DNA from: Cyanobacterium sp. uoEpiScrs1
GTDB taxonomy: Bacteria; Cyanobacteriota; Cyanobacteriia; Cyanobacteriales; Microcystaceae
NCBI RefSeq assembly: GCF_947331815.1
Contig: NZ_OX373462.1
Location: 1,475,376 to 1,539,375 of the forward strand
Direction: 5' to 3'
Length of the DNA: 64,000 nt
Part shown: piece by piece, positions 21,915-31,457 of the stretch
How positions within the stretch are numbered: position 1 is the stretch's first letter
Layout: each line of letters begins with the position of its first letter
Position numbers and translations under genes: made by a program
Notes under the pieces: generated by a model
The model's database searches: none
What the model was told of the DNA's origin: nothing
The model's input: only the letters and a program-made list of their open reading frames with translations

Positions 21915-22357
21915 ATGTCTAATTACTTAGAACATAGTGCTCAAGTTGAAGTAGATGCTTCGATCAACTTGGTTTGGAGTCTTTGGTTAGATCTTGAGCA
22001 AATACCTCGTTGGATGAAGTGGATAGATTCAAGTTGAGTATTAGACAATTATCCAGAACTATCACAATGGAAATTAACGACTGGTAGCTTTGAATTTGTT
22101 TGGCTACCCCGAATTTTAAAATTAGTTCATAACCAAATTATACAGAGGGAATCTGTTGATGTGCTTCCTAATCATAGAGCAGTTAGATTTTATGCTTGTA
22201 ATGGAAAAAGTATTGTCCGTTTAACGATAGCTTATACTATTCCTAGCCCATTAGGTAAACTGATAGAAAATTTATTTTTAGTAAAATTGCCGAGTTAACT
22301 ATTCGAGCTGATTTAGAAAGATTTAAAGAACATACGATAAAACTTAATAGTGATTAA
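21915..22357 (+). pseudogene. Broken SRPBCC/START-like gene downstream of crtQ
   Basis: The plus strand reads MSNYLEHSAQVEVDAS... then meets an in-frame TGA after KWIDSS (about 22036), continues as VLDNYPELSQWKLTTGSFEF and later needs a one-base frame change near 22290 to recover TIRADLERFKEHTIK before the final stop. Together these give about 145 residues resembling the polyketide cyclase/START-like protein encoded next to crtQ in other cyanobacteria (slr0941 type). With one nonsense mutation and one frameshift it is very probably non-functional. The crtQ-linked role of the intact gene is unknown to me. Confidence 0.85.
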
Positions 22358-22412
22358 AAATTGTTGCATTCCAACTTATGTTAGAAGTTTAGTAAGTATG
22401 AGTTGTTAAATT

Positions 22413-23456
22413 ATGGATATTTTGATAAATAAAGACATCAGCAAAAGCTTATGTATTCCTCGCATTTTAGATGCTAACCTTGACCGTGCTAAAGAAGGAT
22501 TAAGGACTATAGAAGAATGGTGTCGTTTTGGGCTAGAAAATGGACAGTTGTCCGAAAAATGTAAACAAATACGTCAAGAAATTGCATGTTGGCATTCTCA
22601 TGAAATACGCTCTGCACGAAATACTCTAGATGATCCTGGTACAGTCCTATCTCATCCGAAAGAAGAAACACGTGAGAGCATTGAACATCTACTACAATCT
22701 AATCTATCCCGCGTTCAAGAAGCCTTAAGAGTACTGGAAGAATATGGTAAACTCTACCAAGTTGAAATGGGAATTGCTTTTAAAAATATTCGTTATCAAG
22801 TTTATATTCTAGAAAGTAACCTGTTAAATTTTGATCGTTATCAAAAGCTTAAGAAATCTCCACTTTATTTAGTAACCTCTGAGTCAAAAAATCTTTTGTC
22901 AGTTGTTGAATCTGCTTTGAAGGGGGGGGTAAATTTAGTTCAATATAGAGCAAAAAATACCGATGATATTGTTAGATTAAAAATTGCCAAAGATATGTGC
23001 CAATTGTGCCATGATCATAACAGCTTGTTTATTATAAATGATCGGGTTGATTTGGCATTAGCAGTTAATGCAGATGGGGTACATTTGGGACAACAAGATA
23101 TGCCTATATCTTTGGCAAGACAAATTTTGGGACCTAACAGAATTATAGGGCGTTCAACTAATAATCCCGAGGAAATGGCTCAAGCAATCAATCAAGGAGC
23201 AGACTACATTGGGGTGGGCCCAGTCTATACTACTCCTACTAAACCAGAAAAAATTCCTGTAGGTCTAGAATATGTTGATTATGCCCGAAATAATTCCTCT
23301 ATTCCTTGGTTTGCTATTGGAGGAATTGATCAAGACAATATTAATAAAGTAATCACTGCAGGAGCTAAACAAGTAGCTGTTGTTCGTGCTATTATGAATG
23401 CAGAGAATCCCACTACCATTGCCAAAGAGCTACTTAAAAAACTCACTATCAATTGA
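22413..23456 (+). CDS. thiE: Thiamine-phosphate synthase, long cyanobacterial form
   Basis: Joins the hydroxymethylpyrimidine and thiazole phosphates to make thiamine phosphate. It has 347 aa: an N-terminal domain (about 1-140, RILDANLDRAKEGLRTIEEWCRF) found in cyanobacterial ThiE, then the TIM-barrel synthase (VQYRAKN, INDRVDLALAVNADGVHLGQ, GRSTNN, GADYIGVGPVYTTPTK). Active-site segments are intact. An 8-G run (aaG GGG GGG Gta) encodes Lys-Gly-Gly-Val in the barrel and is a slippage-prone site, but the frame is correct here. thiS follows 65 bp downstream, so the two likely share a transcript. Confidence 0.94.
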   Translation: MDILINKDISKSLCIPRILDANLDRAKEGLRTIEEWCRFGLENGQLSEKCKQIRQEIACWHSHEIRSARNTLDDPGTVLSHPKEETRESIEHLLQSNLSRVQEALRVLEEYGKLYQVEMGIAFKNIRYQVYILESNLLNFDRYQKLKKSPLYLVTSESKNLLSVVESALKGGVNLVQYRAKNTDDIVRLKIAKDMCQLCHDHNSLFIINDRVDLALAVNADGVHLGQQDMPISLARQILGPNRIIGRSTNNPEEMAQAINQGADYIGVGPVYTTPTKPEKIPVGLEYVDYARNNSSIPWFAIGGIDQDNINKVITAGAKQVAVVRAIMNAENPTTIAKELLKKLTIN

Positions 23457-23521
23457 TTTTAAATATTTAAATAATCTTATATTACATTTTGTTTTGAACT
23501 AAATTATTTATAACAGTAATT

Positions 23522-23752
23522 ATGAGCGCCCTATCTCAAATCACCCTACAGGTTAACGGGACACAAACAACTTGTTCTCCCGATATGGTTTTATCAAAAC
23601 TTTTGGAAAAAATGGGATTAAATCCTCGTTTAATAGCAGTGGAATATAATGGAGAAATCCTACATCGACAATATTGGGATAATACCAAGTTGCAAACGGA
23701 TGATCGCTTAGAAATTGTTACTATTGTTGGAGGAGGAAGCGATTATTGGTAA
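23522..23752 (+). CDS. thiS: Sulfur carrier protein ThiS
   Basis: Ubiquitin-fold carrier whose C-terminal glycine is adenylated and thiocarboxylated to deliver sulfur for the thiamine thiazole ring. It has 76 aa with VNGTQTTC, NPRLIAVEYNGEILHR and RLEIVTIVGGG. The usual carrier ends at Gly-Gly, but here four more residues (SDYW) follow, which would have to be removed before activation (see findings). It lies between thiE and a methyltransferase gene, 15 bp upstream of the latter, in a probable three-gene operon. Confidence 0.93.
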   Translation: MSALSQITLQVNGTQTTCSPDMVLSKLLEKMGLNPRLIAVEYNGEILHRQYWDNTKLQTDDRLEIVTIVGGGSDYW

Positions 23753-23767
23753 TTATTAATTTAAGGT

Positions 23768-24430
23768 ATGGCTAATCAAACTCTGGGAATTGAACCAAAG
23801 TTATGTGAATATTTACAATTGGTTTCTGTCAGAGAACACAGTATTCTAAAGGAGTTGCGTCAAGAAACCGCTAGCTATCCTATGGCTAGAATGCAAATTG
23901 CCCCCGAACAAGGACAATTTATGGCCTTGCTAGTCCAATTAATGAGAGCAAAAAAAACCATAGAGTTAGGAGTATTTAGAGGATATAGCGCATTAGCAGT
24001 TGCTTTAGCTCTTCCTGATGACGGTAAAATAATAGCATGTGATACAAGTGAAGAGTACACAACGACCGCACGTCATTACTGGGACAAAGCCGGGGTTTCC
24101 CACAAGATAGATTTACGGATAGCTCCAGCTCTAGAAACATTAGATGAACTGATATCTGAAGGGCAAAGTAATACTTTTGACTTTGCTTTTATTGATGCTG
24201 ACAAAAGCAATTACGATAGTTATTATGAACAGGTTTTAAAACTAGTACGATCTGGAGGATTAATTGCTATTGATAATGTTTTATGGGGAGGAAAGGTTGC
24301 TGATAAAGATATTAAGGATAACCGTACAAAAAAAATGCGAGCCTTAAATGAAAAAATTCACAAAGACTTGAGGGTCAATATCAGTTTAATCCCCATTGCT
24401 GATGGATTAACCCTATTATTAAAACGATAA
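23768..24430 (+). CDS. Class I SAM-dependent O-methyltransferase (family 3)
   Basis: Cytosolic methyltransferase of 220 aa resembling the caffeoyl-CoA/catechol O-methyltransferase family widespread in cyanobacteria (Synechocystis slr0095 type). The SAM motif ELGVFRGYSALAVALALP is at about residues 59-76, followed by the acidic CDTSEE, the metal-binding FIDADKSNY and AIDNVLWGGKV. The substrate in this organism is unknown. The start ATG is 15 bp after thiS, indicating co-transcription, but a thiamine role is not implied by the family. Confidence 0.9.
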   Translation: MANQTLGIEPKLCEYLQLVSVREHSILKELRQETASYPMARMQIAPEQGQFMALLVQLMRAKKTIELGVFRGYSALAVALALPDDGKIIACDTSEEYTTTARHYWDKAGVSHKIDLRIAPALETLDELISEGQSNTFDFAFIDADKSNYDSYYEQVLKLVRSGGLIAIDNVLWGGKVADKDIKDNRTKKMRALNEKIHKDLRVNISLIPIADGLTLLLKR

Positions 24431-24767
24431 TCTACATCAAAATGTGGAGCTAAGCGGACATAAAGTCTCAGTTGTTTATAATAATCTTGCATAGCAGTCT
24501 AGCTTACTTATGCAACAAAAAATTACAGAATACTATTCTATTTATCGGTTGCCAGAAAATCTAAAAGGATTGATCTTAACCATTAATTTAGAATTTACTT
24601 AGTCATTTTTTGAGAGAATACAAACAGTTCTCGACAGGCTAAGAACTTTCTCTTCGATACTTTAGTTAAAGTTTTTAAACTATTTATGCTGATATATACT
24701 GTGTTGAATTCAAAATAAGAAAACTAAAATATAAGTTATAGACATAAGTGATAAGACGGTATACCCT
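24431..24767. other. Spacer upstream of ilvB with small hairpins
   Basis: This 337-bp spacer has two weak hairpins: TTGCATA/TATGCAA near 24488-24515, and a nested GAGAGAA/TTCTCT with AGTTCT/AGAACT near 24611-24655. They could lie in the ilvB leader. No attenuator with a Leu/Ile/Val-rich peptide was seen. Confidence 0.4.
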
Positions 24768-26627
24768 GTGGTTTCTTCAACTGAGAAAATAACTTCGACT
24801 TTACCTAGTACTCCTCAACGGCGAACAGGAGCTTTTATTCTAATAGATAGCTTAGTTCGTCAGGGAGTCAAATGTATTTTTGGCTATCCGGGAGGAGCAA
24901 TTCTGCCCATTTATGATGAACTATATAGGGCCGAAACTAGAGGAGATTTACAACATTTCCTGGTGAGACATGAACAGGGAGCCGCTCATGCGGCCGACGG
25001 TTATGCCCGTGCAACTGGTAAAGTAGGAGTTTGTTTCGGAACGTCAGGCCCAGGGGCAACAAACCTAGTAACAGGTATTGCAACGGCACACATGGATTCA
25101 ATTCCAGTGATCATAGTCACTGGGCAAGTGGGACGGGCAGCTATTGGCAGCGATGCCTTTCAAGAAACCGATATTTTCGGCATTACGCTACCTCTAGTGA
25201 AACATTCCTATGTAGTTCGTAATGCTCAAGATATGGCTAGGATAGTTGCTGAAGCGTTTCACATTGCCGGTACGGGACGGCCAGGTCCTGTACTAATTGA
25301 TGTTCCCAAGGATGTGGGTCTTGAAGAATGTGATTATATCCCCGTTGATCTGAAACAGATCAAGCTACCAGGTTATCGTCCTACAGTCAAGGGTAATCCT
25401 CGTCAGATTAACGCAGCTTTACGCCTAATTGAAGAAGCTCAACGACCTTTACTTTACGTGGGTGGGGGGGCAATTTCTGCAAATGCTCATGCCCAACTTG
25501 AAGAACTAGCCGAGCGATTTCAAATTCCCGTTGCTACTACTCTAATGGGGATCGGAGTATTTGATGAGCATCACTCTCTCTCTGTGGCCATGTTGGGAAT
25601 GCATGGAACAGCCTATGCTAACTTTGCCGTTAGTGAATGTGACCTTTTAATTGCAGTAGGGGCGAGATTTGATGATCGGGTTACGGGAAAACTCGACGAA
25701 TTTGCTTCGCATGCAAAGGTTATTCATATTGATATTGATCCGGCAGAGGTGGGCAAAAACCGAACCCCAACTGTTCCTATTGTAGGAGACGTATGTTGTG
25801 TTTTGGAACAATTACTAAAAAGAGCTAAAGAATTAAGTTTACCAGCTGATTTGGAACAAACTCAACCCTGGCTAGCTAAAATCGATTGTTGGCGAGTAGA
25901 ATACCCGTTGGTCGTCCCCCACTATGATCATAGTATCTCACCCCAAGAAGTTATCGCTGAAGTAGCTCATCAGGCTCCTCACGCTTGCTATACAACCGAT
26001 GTCGGTCAACACCAAATGTGGGCGGCTCAGTTCTTGAAAAATGGTCCTCGTCGTTGGATTTCCAGTGGAGGATTAGGAACTATGGGGTATGGGATACCCG
26101 CTGCCATGGGGGCGAAAGTAGCAGTTCCCGATGAAGAGGTAATTTGTATTACTGGGGATGCCAGTTTTCAAATGAATCTTCAAGAATTGGCCTCGATCGC
26201 ACAATATAAGATCAATGTCAAGACAATTATCATTAATAATGGCTGGCAAGGAATGGTACGTCAATGGCAACAAGCCTTCTTTGGAGAGCGATATTCCTCC
26301 TCAAATATGCAAGTTGGAATGCCTAATTTCGAACTCTTAGCCCAAGCATTTGGAGTTAAAGGGATGACTATACGAGAACATTCTCAGTTATCAGAGGCCA
26401 TAAGCCAAATGATAGCCCATGATGGTCCAGTTTTGATAGATGTTCATGTGACTAAGAATGAGAATTGCTACCCTATGGTGGCTCCGGGGAAGAGTAACGC
26501 CCAAATGCTTGGATTACCAAAGCGTAAAACTGTTGACAAGTCAATCACGCCGATATACTGCACCAATTGTGGTGAAAAAAACTTGATTACCAATCATTTT
26601 TGTCCTAAATGTGGGACGAAACTGTAA
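24768..26627 (+). CDS. ilvB: Acetolactate synthase, large (catalytic) subunit
   Basis: ThDP-dependent first common step of valine, leucine and isoleucine synthesis. Of its 619 aa, the N-terminal ThDP domain contains the catalytic Glu in [19 protein letters not shown], with [10 protein letters not shown] before it; the central FAD-binding domain follows; and the C-terminal ThDP/Mg site is [11 protein letters not shown]...NN. The start is GTG at 24768. Unusually the last 25 residues form a possible zinc ribbon: CTNC, ten residues, CPKC, then GTKL. The regulatory subunit gene ilvN is not adjacent. A terminator follows 39 bp after the stop codon. Confidence 0.95.
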   Translation: MVSSTEKITSTLPSTPQRRTGAFILIDSLVRQGVKCIFGYPGGAILPIYDELYRAETRGDLQHFLVRHEQGAAHAADGYARATGKVGVCFGTSGPGATNLVTGIATAHMDSIPVIIVTGQVGRAAIGSDAFQETDIFGITLPLVKHSYVVRNAQDMARIVAEAFHIAGTGRPGPVLIDVPKDVGLEECDYIPVDLKQIKLPGYRPTVKGNPRQINAALRLIEEAQRPLLYVGGGAISANAHAQLEELAERFQIPVATTLMGIGVFDEHHSLSVAMLGMHGTAYANFAVSECDLLIAVGARFDDRVTGKLDEFASHAKVIHIDIDPAEVGKNRTPTVPIVGDVCCVLEQLLKRAKELSLPADLEQTQPWLAKIDCWRVEYPLVVPHYDHSISPQEVIAEVAHQAPHACYTTDVGQHQMWAAQFLKNGPRRWISSGGLGTMGYGIPAAMGAKVAVPDEEVICITGDASFQMNLQELASIAQYKINVKTIIINNGWQGMVRQWQQAFFGERYSSSNMQVGMPNFELLAQAFGVKGMTIREHSQLSEAISQMIAHDGPVLIDVHVTKNENCYPMVAPGKSNAQMLGLPKRKTVDKSITPIYCTNCGEKNLITNHFCPKCGTKL

Positions 26628-26665
26628 ATTTGGTGAGGATTCAAGTTTTTCCCAAACTTCCGGTT

Positions 26666-26697
26666 ACCCTTTCCTTGCTGACTTGGAAAGGGTTTTT
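26666..26697 (+). terminator. Rho-independent terminator of ilvB
   Basis: ACCCTTTCC (26666-26674), a 10-nt loop and GGAAAGGGT (26685-26693) followed by a short T run. It is correctly placed and oriented after ilvB. Confidence 0.85.
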
Positions 26698-26818
26698 GGT
26701 CGAGTATTAACAAAACATTCATAAATTTCTATAAGAAGAATATTTTTTGTAGTATTTCCTCCCTATTTGTTCAAAATATGTGTAGTAAGTCAAATCAGCT
26801 TAGCTAACTTTGATTGTT

Positions 26819-27859
26819 TTAAATTTGAGTTTCCTGTTGAAAAACTTTCCCCTTTCCCGTTGGATTATCAACATAGTGCCATCTCTGCTCATTTAACTCA
26901 ATCATGGGGGGATCAGAGCTTTGCTTTGCCTGGGAAATCCGTTTATAAAGAGTAGAATCACTAATACCTAATTTCTCGGCCATTTGAGATCTCGTAAGGA
27001 CCATAGACTTAGAAAACTCTTGATTGGTTATTGTCATTGGAGTTATATTCTGTGTTTCTAATTCAGTGGCTACTGTTTTTTTCTCAATTATTAGACTGGG
27101 CTTATCAGGTTTTTGGTGTTTAACAAAAAATTTTTTGTTTTCCTGGCTAGAATGCTGTTCTACAGATGGCTTAAGAGGTTTTCGATAACGAGGTATCCTT
27201 TCAGTTGGCAGTTCAAGATCTTCAATCCATCCCCAACAGTTACGAGAAGGAATAAATTTAAAAATAGCTTGAATAAACCAGCGTTTGGGTAATTGTTCCT
27301 TCGGAATTTTAGGATTAAATTTAAAGGGACGTGAATCATCATTACGGCGCATCAATACAGGAAGATGAGAAGCTTTAAATTTCCCTTGAGGATCCGTAGC
27401 ATTAGAATTTCTATAGATTGAGAGCACTGGTGTTCTTAGTTGAGGAACAAATTGCCAAATCCCTCGAAACTTAAAAATTCCTGGGGTTTCCTCCCATTGA
27501 TTTTCTTCTCCCCAGGCAGCAACTTGAAAGCGAATAATAGGGTCTTTCCTTGGAATCAGCAGACACTTAGGATAAACTCGCAGATAAATAGGACTCTCAG
27601 GAGAATTGCTATGTTGTTTCAGCCAAGCTTTGTAGCGATAGCCAGGAAAGAATAAACTATAATTTTTTCCTGCAATAGTAAGAGCAAATTTTCCCTCTTC
27701 CTCTTGGTGAGGAGTCCCATAAAGAGTGCCAATTGCCTGAAAAAGGGGAGGTTGCCCTTCGGTATCAGAAACAGATTGAGAGTCATAATCAAGGATTAAG
27801 GGAGGTTGCTGCTCGACTTTTTGGTAAGTTTGATGAGAGAGTTCGTTGGCGGCAGGCAT
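26819..27859 (-). CDS. Conserved cyanobacterial protein with C-terminal helix-turn-helix
   Basis: A 346-aa soluble protein I recognise only as a cyanobacterial hypothetical. The N-terminal half (about 30-200) is rich in aromatic and beta-type segments (GTLYGTPHQ, IAGKNYSLFFPG, IYLRVYPKCLLIPRKDP, GIWQFVPQLRTPVLSIYRN) and might be an OB-like or nucleic-acid-binding fold. The linker (about 220-285) is Lys/Pro/Gln-rich and probably disordered. Residues about 288-330 (LTRSQMAEKLGISDSTLYKRISQAK) form a convincing helix-turn-helix. I infer a DNA-binding or RNA-binding protein; its function is unknown. It converges on ilvB. Confidence 0.8.
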   Translation of the reverse strand: MPAANELSHQTYQKVEQQPPLILDYDSQSVSDTEGQPPLFQAIGTLYGTPHQEEEGKFALTIAGKNYSLFFPGYRYKAWLKQHSNSPESPIYLRVYPKCLLIPRKDPIIRFQVAAWGEENQWEETPGIFKFRGIWQFVPQLRTPVLSIYRNSNATDPQGKFKASHLPVLMRRNDDSRPFKFNPKIPKEQLPKRWFIQAIFKFIPSRNCWGWIEDLELPTERIPRYRKPLKPSVEQHSSQENKKFFVKHQKPDKPSLIIEKKTVATELETQNITPMTITNQEFSKSMVLTRSQMAEKLGISDSTLYKRISQAKQSSDPPMIELNEQRWHYVDNPTGKGKVFQQETQI

Positions 27860-28511
27860 AAGTAATAAACTTCATAATCGGCTGAATTTGTCCCATTATT
27901 ATAGACCCGATAAACAAAGGATTTTAAGGATCGTTAAGGATGGGCCACATACTTGGGAAAGTGGAATCAAATTGGAGTTAAAACTTCTATAGCTTTAGTT
28001 TTGTTGAAGCTTTATGAGTTTCATGCGTATAGTTCAGTTGACCCAAAATAGCTGAACGTATTCTAATATGACTAAATTTACAGAGTTTAAAGGCTATGCG
28101 AAATAGTCCATTAATTACACTGTCTAATTACACTATATAACTAACTATTTTTATATTCAGACTTACTTAAGGTAAAATTTCGACAAGAAATCTTCAAAAA
28201 CTTAGTTGACTACTGTTTTTACTATTTTTAATAAATGTTACCGAATATGACTCGTCAGAGAGATGGTTGATTATTATTTACATAACTATACTATGGTTAA
28301 CTTTAATGTATCTATTTTAGGTAAGATGATATCATACGAGTAAATCTTAATCTTTATGTAATAAACTTTACTGACTAACTTAATGAAATTTTCTTCTTAA
28401 TAGAAAAAGAATTATTTAATATAGTGGTTAGCTTTAAAAGAAATACAAAAAAAGCAATTTTTTCAGTAATTATCTGAGCAGTAGAAATTCTAAATACAAT
28501 TTCATATATTT
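27860..28511. other. Divergent AT-rich spacer, nothing recognised
   Basis: A 652-bp region between the helix-turn-helix protein (-) and the glycosyltransferase (+). It becomes rapidly AT-rich after about 27970. No hairpin, RNA gene or coding remnant is supported; promoters for both flanking genes are expected here. Confidence 0.55.
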
Positions 28512-29234
28512 ATGCTAACTCCCCCCCCCTCATTTCCTATTCTCAATGTTTTTGTACATCTCCTTGATGATTATTCTTCCTGGCTCCTTCAATGTCTTAA
28601 TCATCATCAAGGAGTTCATGTTGTGACTCTTAACGCAGAGATGGCTATGTTGGCTGAAAAAGATTCCTCGGTGACAGACATTATTCGTAAAGCGGATTTA
28701 GTAGTTCCTGATGGAGCTGGTGTCATCCTGTATCTTAGGCTGCGCCAACAAAGACAACAACGATGTCCGGGGATTGAACTTGCAGAGTCTTTACTTAGAG
28801 AATTAGGGTCTCGAGAAAATTCTCCTTTAATTGTTTTTTATGGAGGGAAACCTGGAGTTAGCCATGCGGCAGCAGACCAATGGTGTAAGAAACTTCCCAG
28901 CATTTCTATTCTTTCATCCCATGGCTATTTGTCTTCAGAAGAAGAGAAGCTATGGAGACAAACCCTCTTAGATAAGCAACCCCAATTAATTCTTGTAGGG
29001 TTGGGGGTTCCTCGTCAGGAATTTTGGATTCAGCAACACCGTCATCTGTCCCCTCGGGGGATTTGGATTGGGGTAGGTGGAAGCTTTGATATTTGGTCTG
29101 GTACCAAAGCTCGGGCTCCCCAGTGGTTGAGAGACAACAACCTAGAGTGGCTCTATCGTCTATATCAAGAACCTTGGCGTTGGCAGAGAATGTTGGCCTT
29201 ACCTCGGTTCTTTTTAAGATCACTGATCCATTAA
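28512..29234 (+). CDS. WecB/TagA/CpsF family glycosyltransferase
   Basis: GT26-family transferase that adds an aminosugar or similar residue to a lipid-linked glycan on the cytoplasmic face of the membrane. It has 240 aa with the signatures VVTLNAEMAMLA, VVPDGAGVILYLRL (catalytic Asp-Gly) and ILVGLGVPRQEFWIQQH, plus GIWIGVGGSFDIWSG. The family length is about 230-260, so it looks complete. A run of nine C residues right after the start (codons Thr-Pro-Pro-Pro) is striking in such AT-rich DNA. Which glycan it serves is unknown; no other polysaccharide genes are adjacent. Confidence 0.9.
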   Translation: MLTPPPSFPILNVFVHLLDDYSSWLLQCLNHHQGVHVVTLNAEMAMLAEKDSSVTDIIRKADLVVPDGAGVILYLRLRQQRQQRCPGIELAESLLRELGSRENSPLIVFYGGKPGVSHAAADQWCKKLPSISILSSHGYLSSEEEKLWRQTLLDKQPQLILVGLGVPRQEFWIQQHRHLSPRGIWIGVGGSFDIWSGTKARAPQWLRDNNLEWLYRLYQEPWRWQRMLALPRFFLRSLIH

Positions 29235-29346
29235 GTAATGACTACCAAGCGATTATAAAATTATTTTATAATAATAATTTTGGAACTACTTTTCTCCTAT
29301 TACGATCAAATTTTTTATGAGACATAGCAATTTTCCTTTTTATAAT

Positions 29347-30513
29347 TTAAAGACTGCTAACAAATGTAGCTAATCTATCGATTCCTTTTTCAATAGAAAT
29401 TAAATCTGTAGCATAGGATAAGCGAATACAATTATCTGCTCCGAATACTTTTCCTGGAACAGCTGTGACATTTTGAATCTCTAAAAGTGCGCTACAAAAA
29501 TCGAGGGAGTTCATTTCAGTTTGACTAATATCCGCAAAAATATAAAAAGCCCCCATGGGGATCGGACAGTTGAGATGAGGAATTGACATGATTCCGTCTA
29601 ACATAACTTGACGACGTTTAGTAAACGCTTGTAACATTTGCTCAACAGAGTCCTGAGATTCTTCTAAAGCTGCAATCGCTCCATATTGAGCGAAGGTACA
29701 CACGTTAGAGGTACTATGACTTTGTATAATATTAGTTGCTTCAATTAATTCTATAGGCGCAGCCAAATATCCTACACGCCACCCTGTCATTGAGTAGCTT
29801 TTAGCAAAGCCATTACTAATAATTGTACGATTAAAAATCTCGGTACTTACTGCTCCAATGCTGAAATGTTCTGCTTCATCATAGAGAATCTTTTCATAGA
29901 TCTCATCGGCAACCACCCATAAATCGTTCTCTATAATGACCTCAGCTAACGCCCTAATTTCCGTGGCAGAATAAACAGTCCCAGTCGGATTAGAGGGAGA
30001 ATTTAAAACGAATAGTTTTGTTTTCGGGGTAATTGCTTGACGCAGTTGACTTGGAGTAATCTTATAGTTTGTTTCTGTCGTTGTTTGCACAATCACTGGC
30101 GTCCCCGTTGCTAATTTAACCATCTCTGGGTAACTTAACCAATAGGGAGCTGGAATGATCACTTCGTCTCCAGGATCAATCAAAGCTAACATTAAGTTAA
30201 ATAAAGACTGTTTACCTCCATTCGTTACGATTATATTGTCTGGAGTGTAGTCTAAATTGTTATCTATACGTAATTTGTTGGCGATCGCTGCCCTTAGTCT
30301 AAGTTCTCCTGCCGCCGGACCATACTTGGTTTTTCCCTGATTTAAAGCGAGTTTGGCTGCTTCTTTGATGTGTTGCGGGGTATCAAAGTCAGGTTCTCCA
30401 GTACTAAAGCTACAGATATCAATACCTTGTGCTTTCATTGCCTTAGCTTTTGCGGCAATTGCAAGGGTAATTGATTGAGATACTTTCCCCACTCGTGTTG
30501 CCAGTTTAATCAT
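29347..30513 (-). CDS. aspC: Aspartate aminotransferase-type PLP enzyme
   Basis: Fold-type I, class I aminotransferase interconverting aspartate/oxaloacetate with glutamate/2-oxoglutarate; related enzymes also act on prephenate or other acceptors. It is about 388 aa from the ATG at 30513 ([17 protein letters not shown]), which fits relatives better than the upstream ATG at 30540. The PLP-lysine region [17 protein letters not shown], the NSPSNPTG substrate motif, ADEIYEKI and the C-terminal IRLSYA arginine are present. It converges on the glycosyltransferase with 112 bp between stop codons. Confidence 0.92.
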   Translation of the reverse strand: MIKLATRVGKVSQSITLAIAAKAKAMKAQGIDICSFSTGEPDFDTPQHIKEAAKLALNQGKTKYGPAAGELRLRAAIANKLRIDNNLDYTPDNIIVTNGGKQSLFNLMLALIDPGDEVIIPAPYWLSYPEMVKLATGTPVIVQTTTETNYKITPSQLRQAITPKTKLFVLNSPSNPTGTVYSATEIRALAEVIIENDLWVVADEIYEKILYDEAEHFSIGAVSTEIFNRTIISNGFAKSYSMTGWRVGYLAAPIELIEATNIIQSHSTSNVCTFAQYGAIAALEESQDSVEQMLQAFTKRRQVMLDGIMSIPHLNCPIPMGAFYIFADISQTEMNSLDFCSALLEIQNVTAVPGKVFGADNCIRLSYATDLISIEKGIDRLATFVSSL

Positions 30514-30653
30514 TCGATTCGATATTCTCAGGCCAAACAAATAATGATTTTATTCATGATATCGTCTCCCTGGAAGTGTATCTCAGGTTTTAACGAAGAC
30601 TTTCTTAACGTCATAGGAAAATGGCACAATAAACTTATTAGAATTTACCTTAA

Positions 30654-31409
30654 ATGTCTATGACTATGCATCCTCAATTACAAACAGCCTTGGCTCAACA
30701 TAAAGCACTTAAAGTGATTAGTGGGTTAAGCAATTTCGATGCAACGAACGTTACGGCTATTGTTAAAGCGGCCCAAGCCGGTGGCGCCACTTTTGTGGAT
30801 ATTGCTGCGGATGAGGCATTAGTACGTCATGTACGTCAATTAATTGATTTACCGATTTGTGTCTCAGCAGTTAAACCAACGTTGTTTGTCGAAGCAGTTA
30901 AGGCTGGAGCCGATTTAATTGAAATTGGTAACTTTGATGCTTTTTATGCCCAAGGACGGCGATTTGAAGCAGAGGAAATTTTAGCTTTAACAAAAAAAAC
31001 CCGCTTTCTTCTTCCTGAAACTACCCTTTCTGTAACGGTTCCTCATATTCTTCCTTTTGATGAACAAGCTCAATTAGCTGAGCGCTTAGTAGAACTTGGG
31101 GTTGATATTATTCAAACCGAAGGGGGGACTAGCAGCAAACCCACTCATGCAGGAACTTTGGGTTTAATTGAAAAGGCCGCCCCCACTTTAGCTGCTGCTT
31201 ACAGCATTTCCGATGCAGTATCTATTCCAGTGTTGTGTGCATCAGGGTTGTCTTCCGTAACTATCCCTATGGCAATCGCAGCTGGTGCGTCCGGAGTGGG
31301 AGTAGGATCAGCCATCAATCGACTCAGTGATGAAGTAGCGATGGTCGCTGCAGTTCGCTCCTTGGTAGAAGCACTAGCTACTACCAGCCCAGCTACAAAC
31401 ATCAGTTAA
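30654..31409 (+). CDS. ycf23: Ycf23 / DUF561 family protein
   Basis: A 251-aa TIM-barrel-like protein also encoded in red-algal plastids as ycf23; function unknown. Conserved features include LKVISGLSNFD, AAQAGGATFVDIA, LPICVSAVKP, KAGADLIEIGNFDAFY, the loop QTEGGTSS and a phosphate-binding-like end AIAAGASGVGVGSAIN, which hints at a phosphorylated ligand (inference). It is divergent from aspC, with 140 bp between. The start could be any of three close ATG codons (30654, 30660, 30666). A hairpin follows the gene. Confidence 0.9.
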   Translation: MSMTMHPQLQTALAQHKALKVISGLSNFDATNVTAIVKAAQAGGATFVDIAADEALVRHVRQLIDLPICVSAVKPTLFVEAVKAGADLIEIGNFDAFYAQGRRFEAEEILALTKKTRFLLPETTLSVTVPHILPFDEQAQLAERLVELGVDIIQTEGGTSSKPTHAGTLGLIEKAAPTLAAAYSISDAVSIPVLCASGLSSVTIPMAIAAGASGVGVGSAINRLSDEVAMVAAVRSLVEALATTSPATNIS

Positions 31410-31428
31410 ATACTCCCTATTTTGAGGA

Positions 31429-31457
31429 ATAGAGACGTTTTGTTCAAGCGTCTCTAT
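31429..31457 (+). terminator. Probable terminator hairpin after ycf23
   Basis: ATAGAGACG (31429-31437) and CGTCTCTAT (31449-31457) pair perfectly around an 11-nt T-rich loop, 20 bp past the stop codon. The following bases are AT-rich but not a clean T tract. Confidence 0.65.

Noticed and set aside
22905..22935. 8-G run in thiE as a frameshift
   Set aside because: The reading frame continues correctly through conserved Gly residues into the synthase domain, so the gene is intact.
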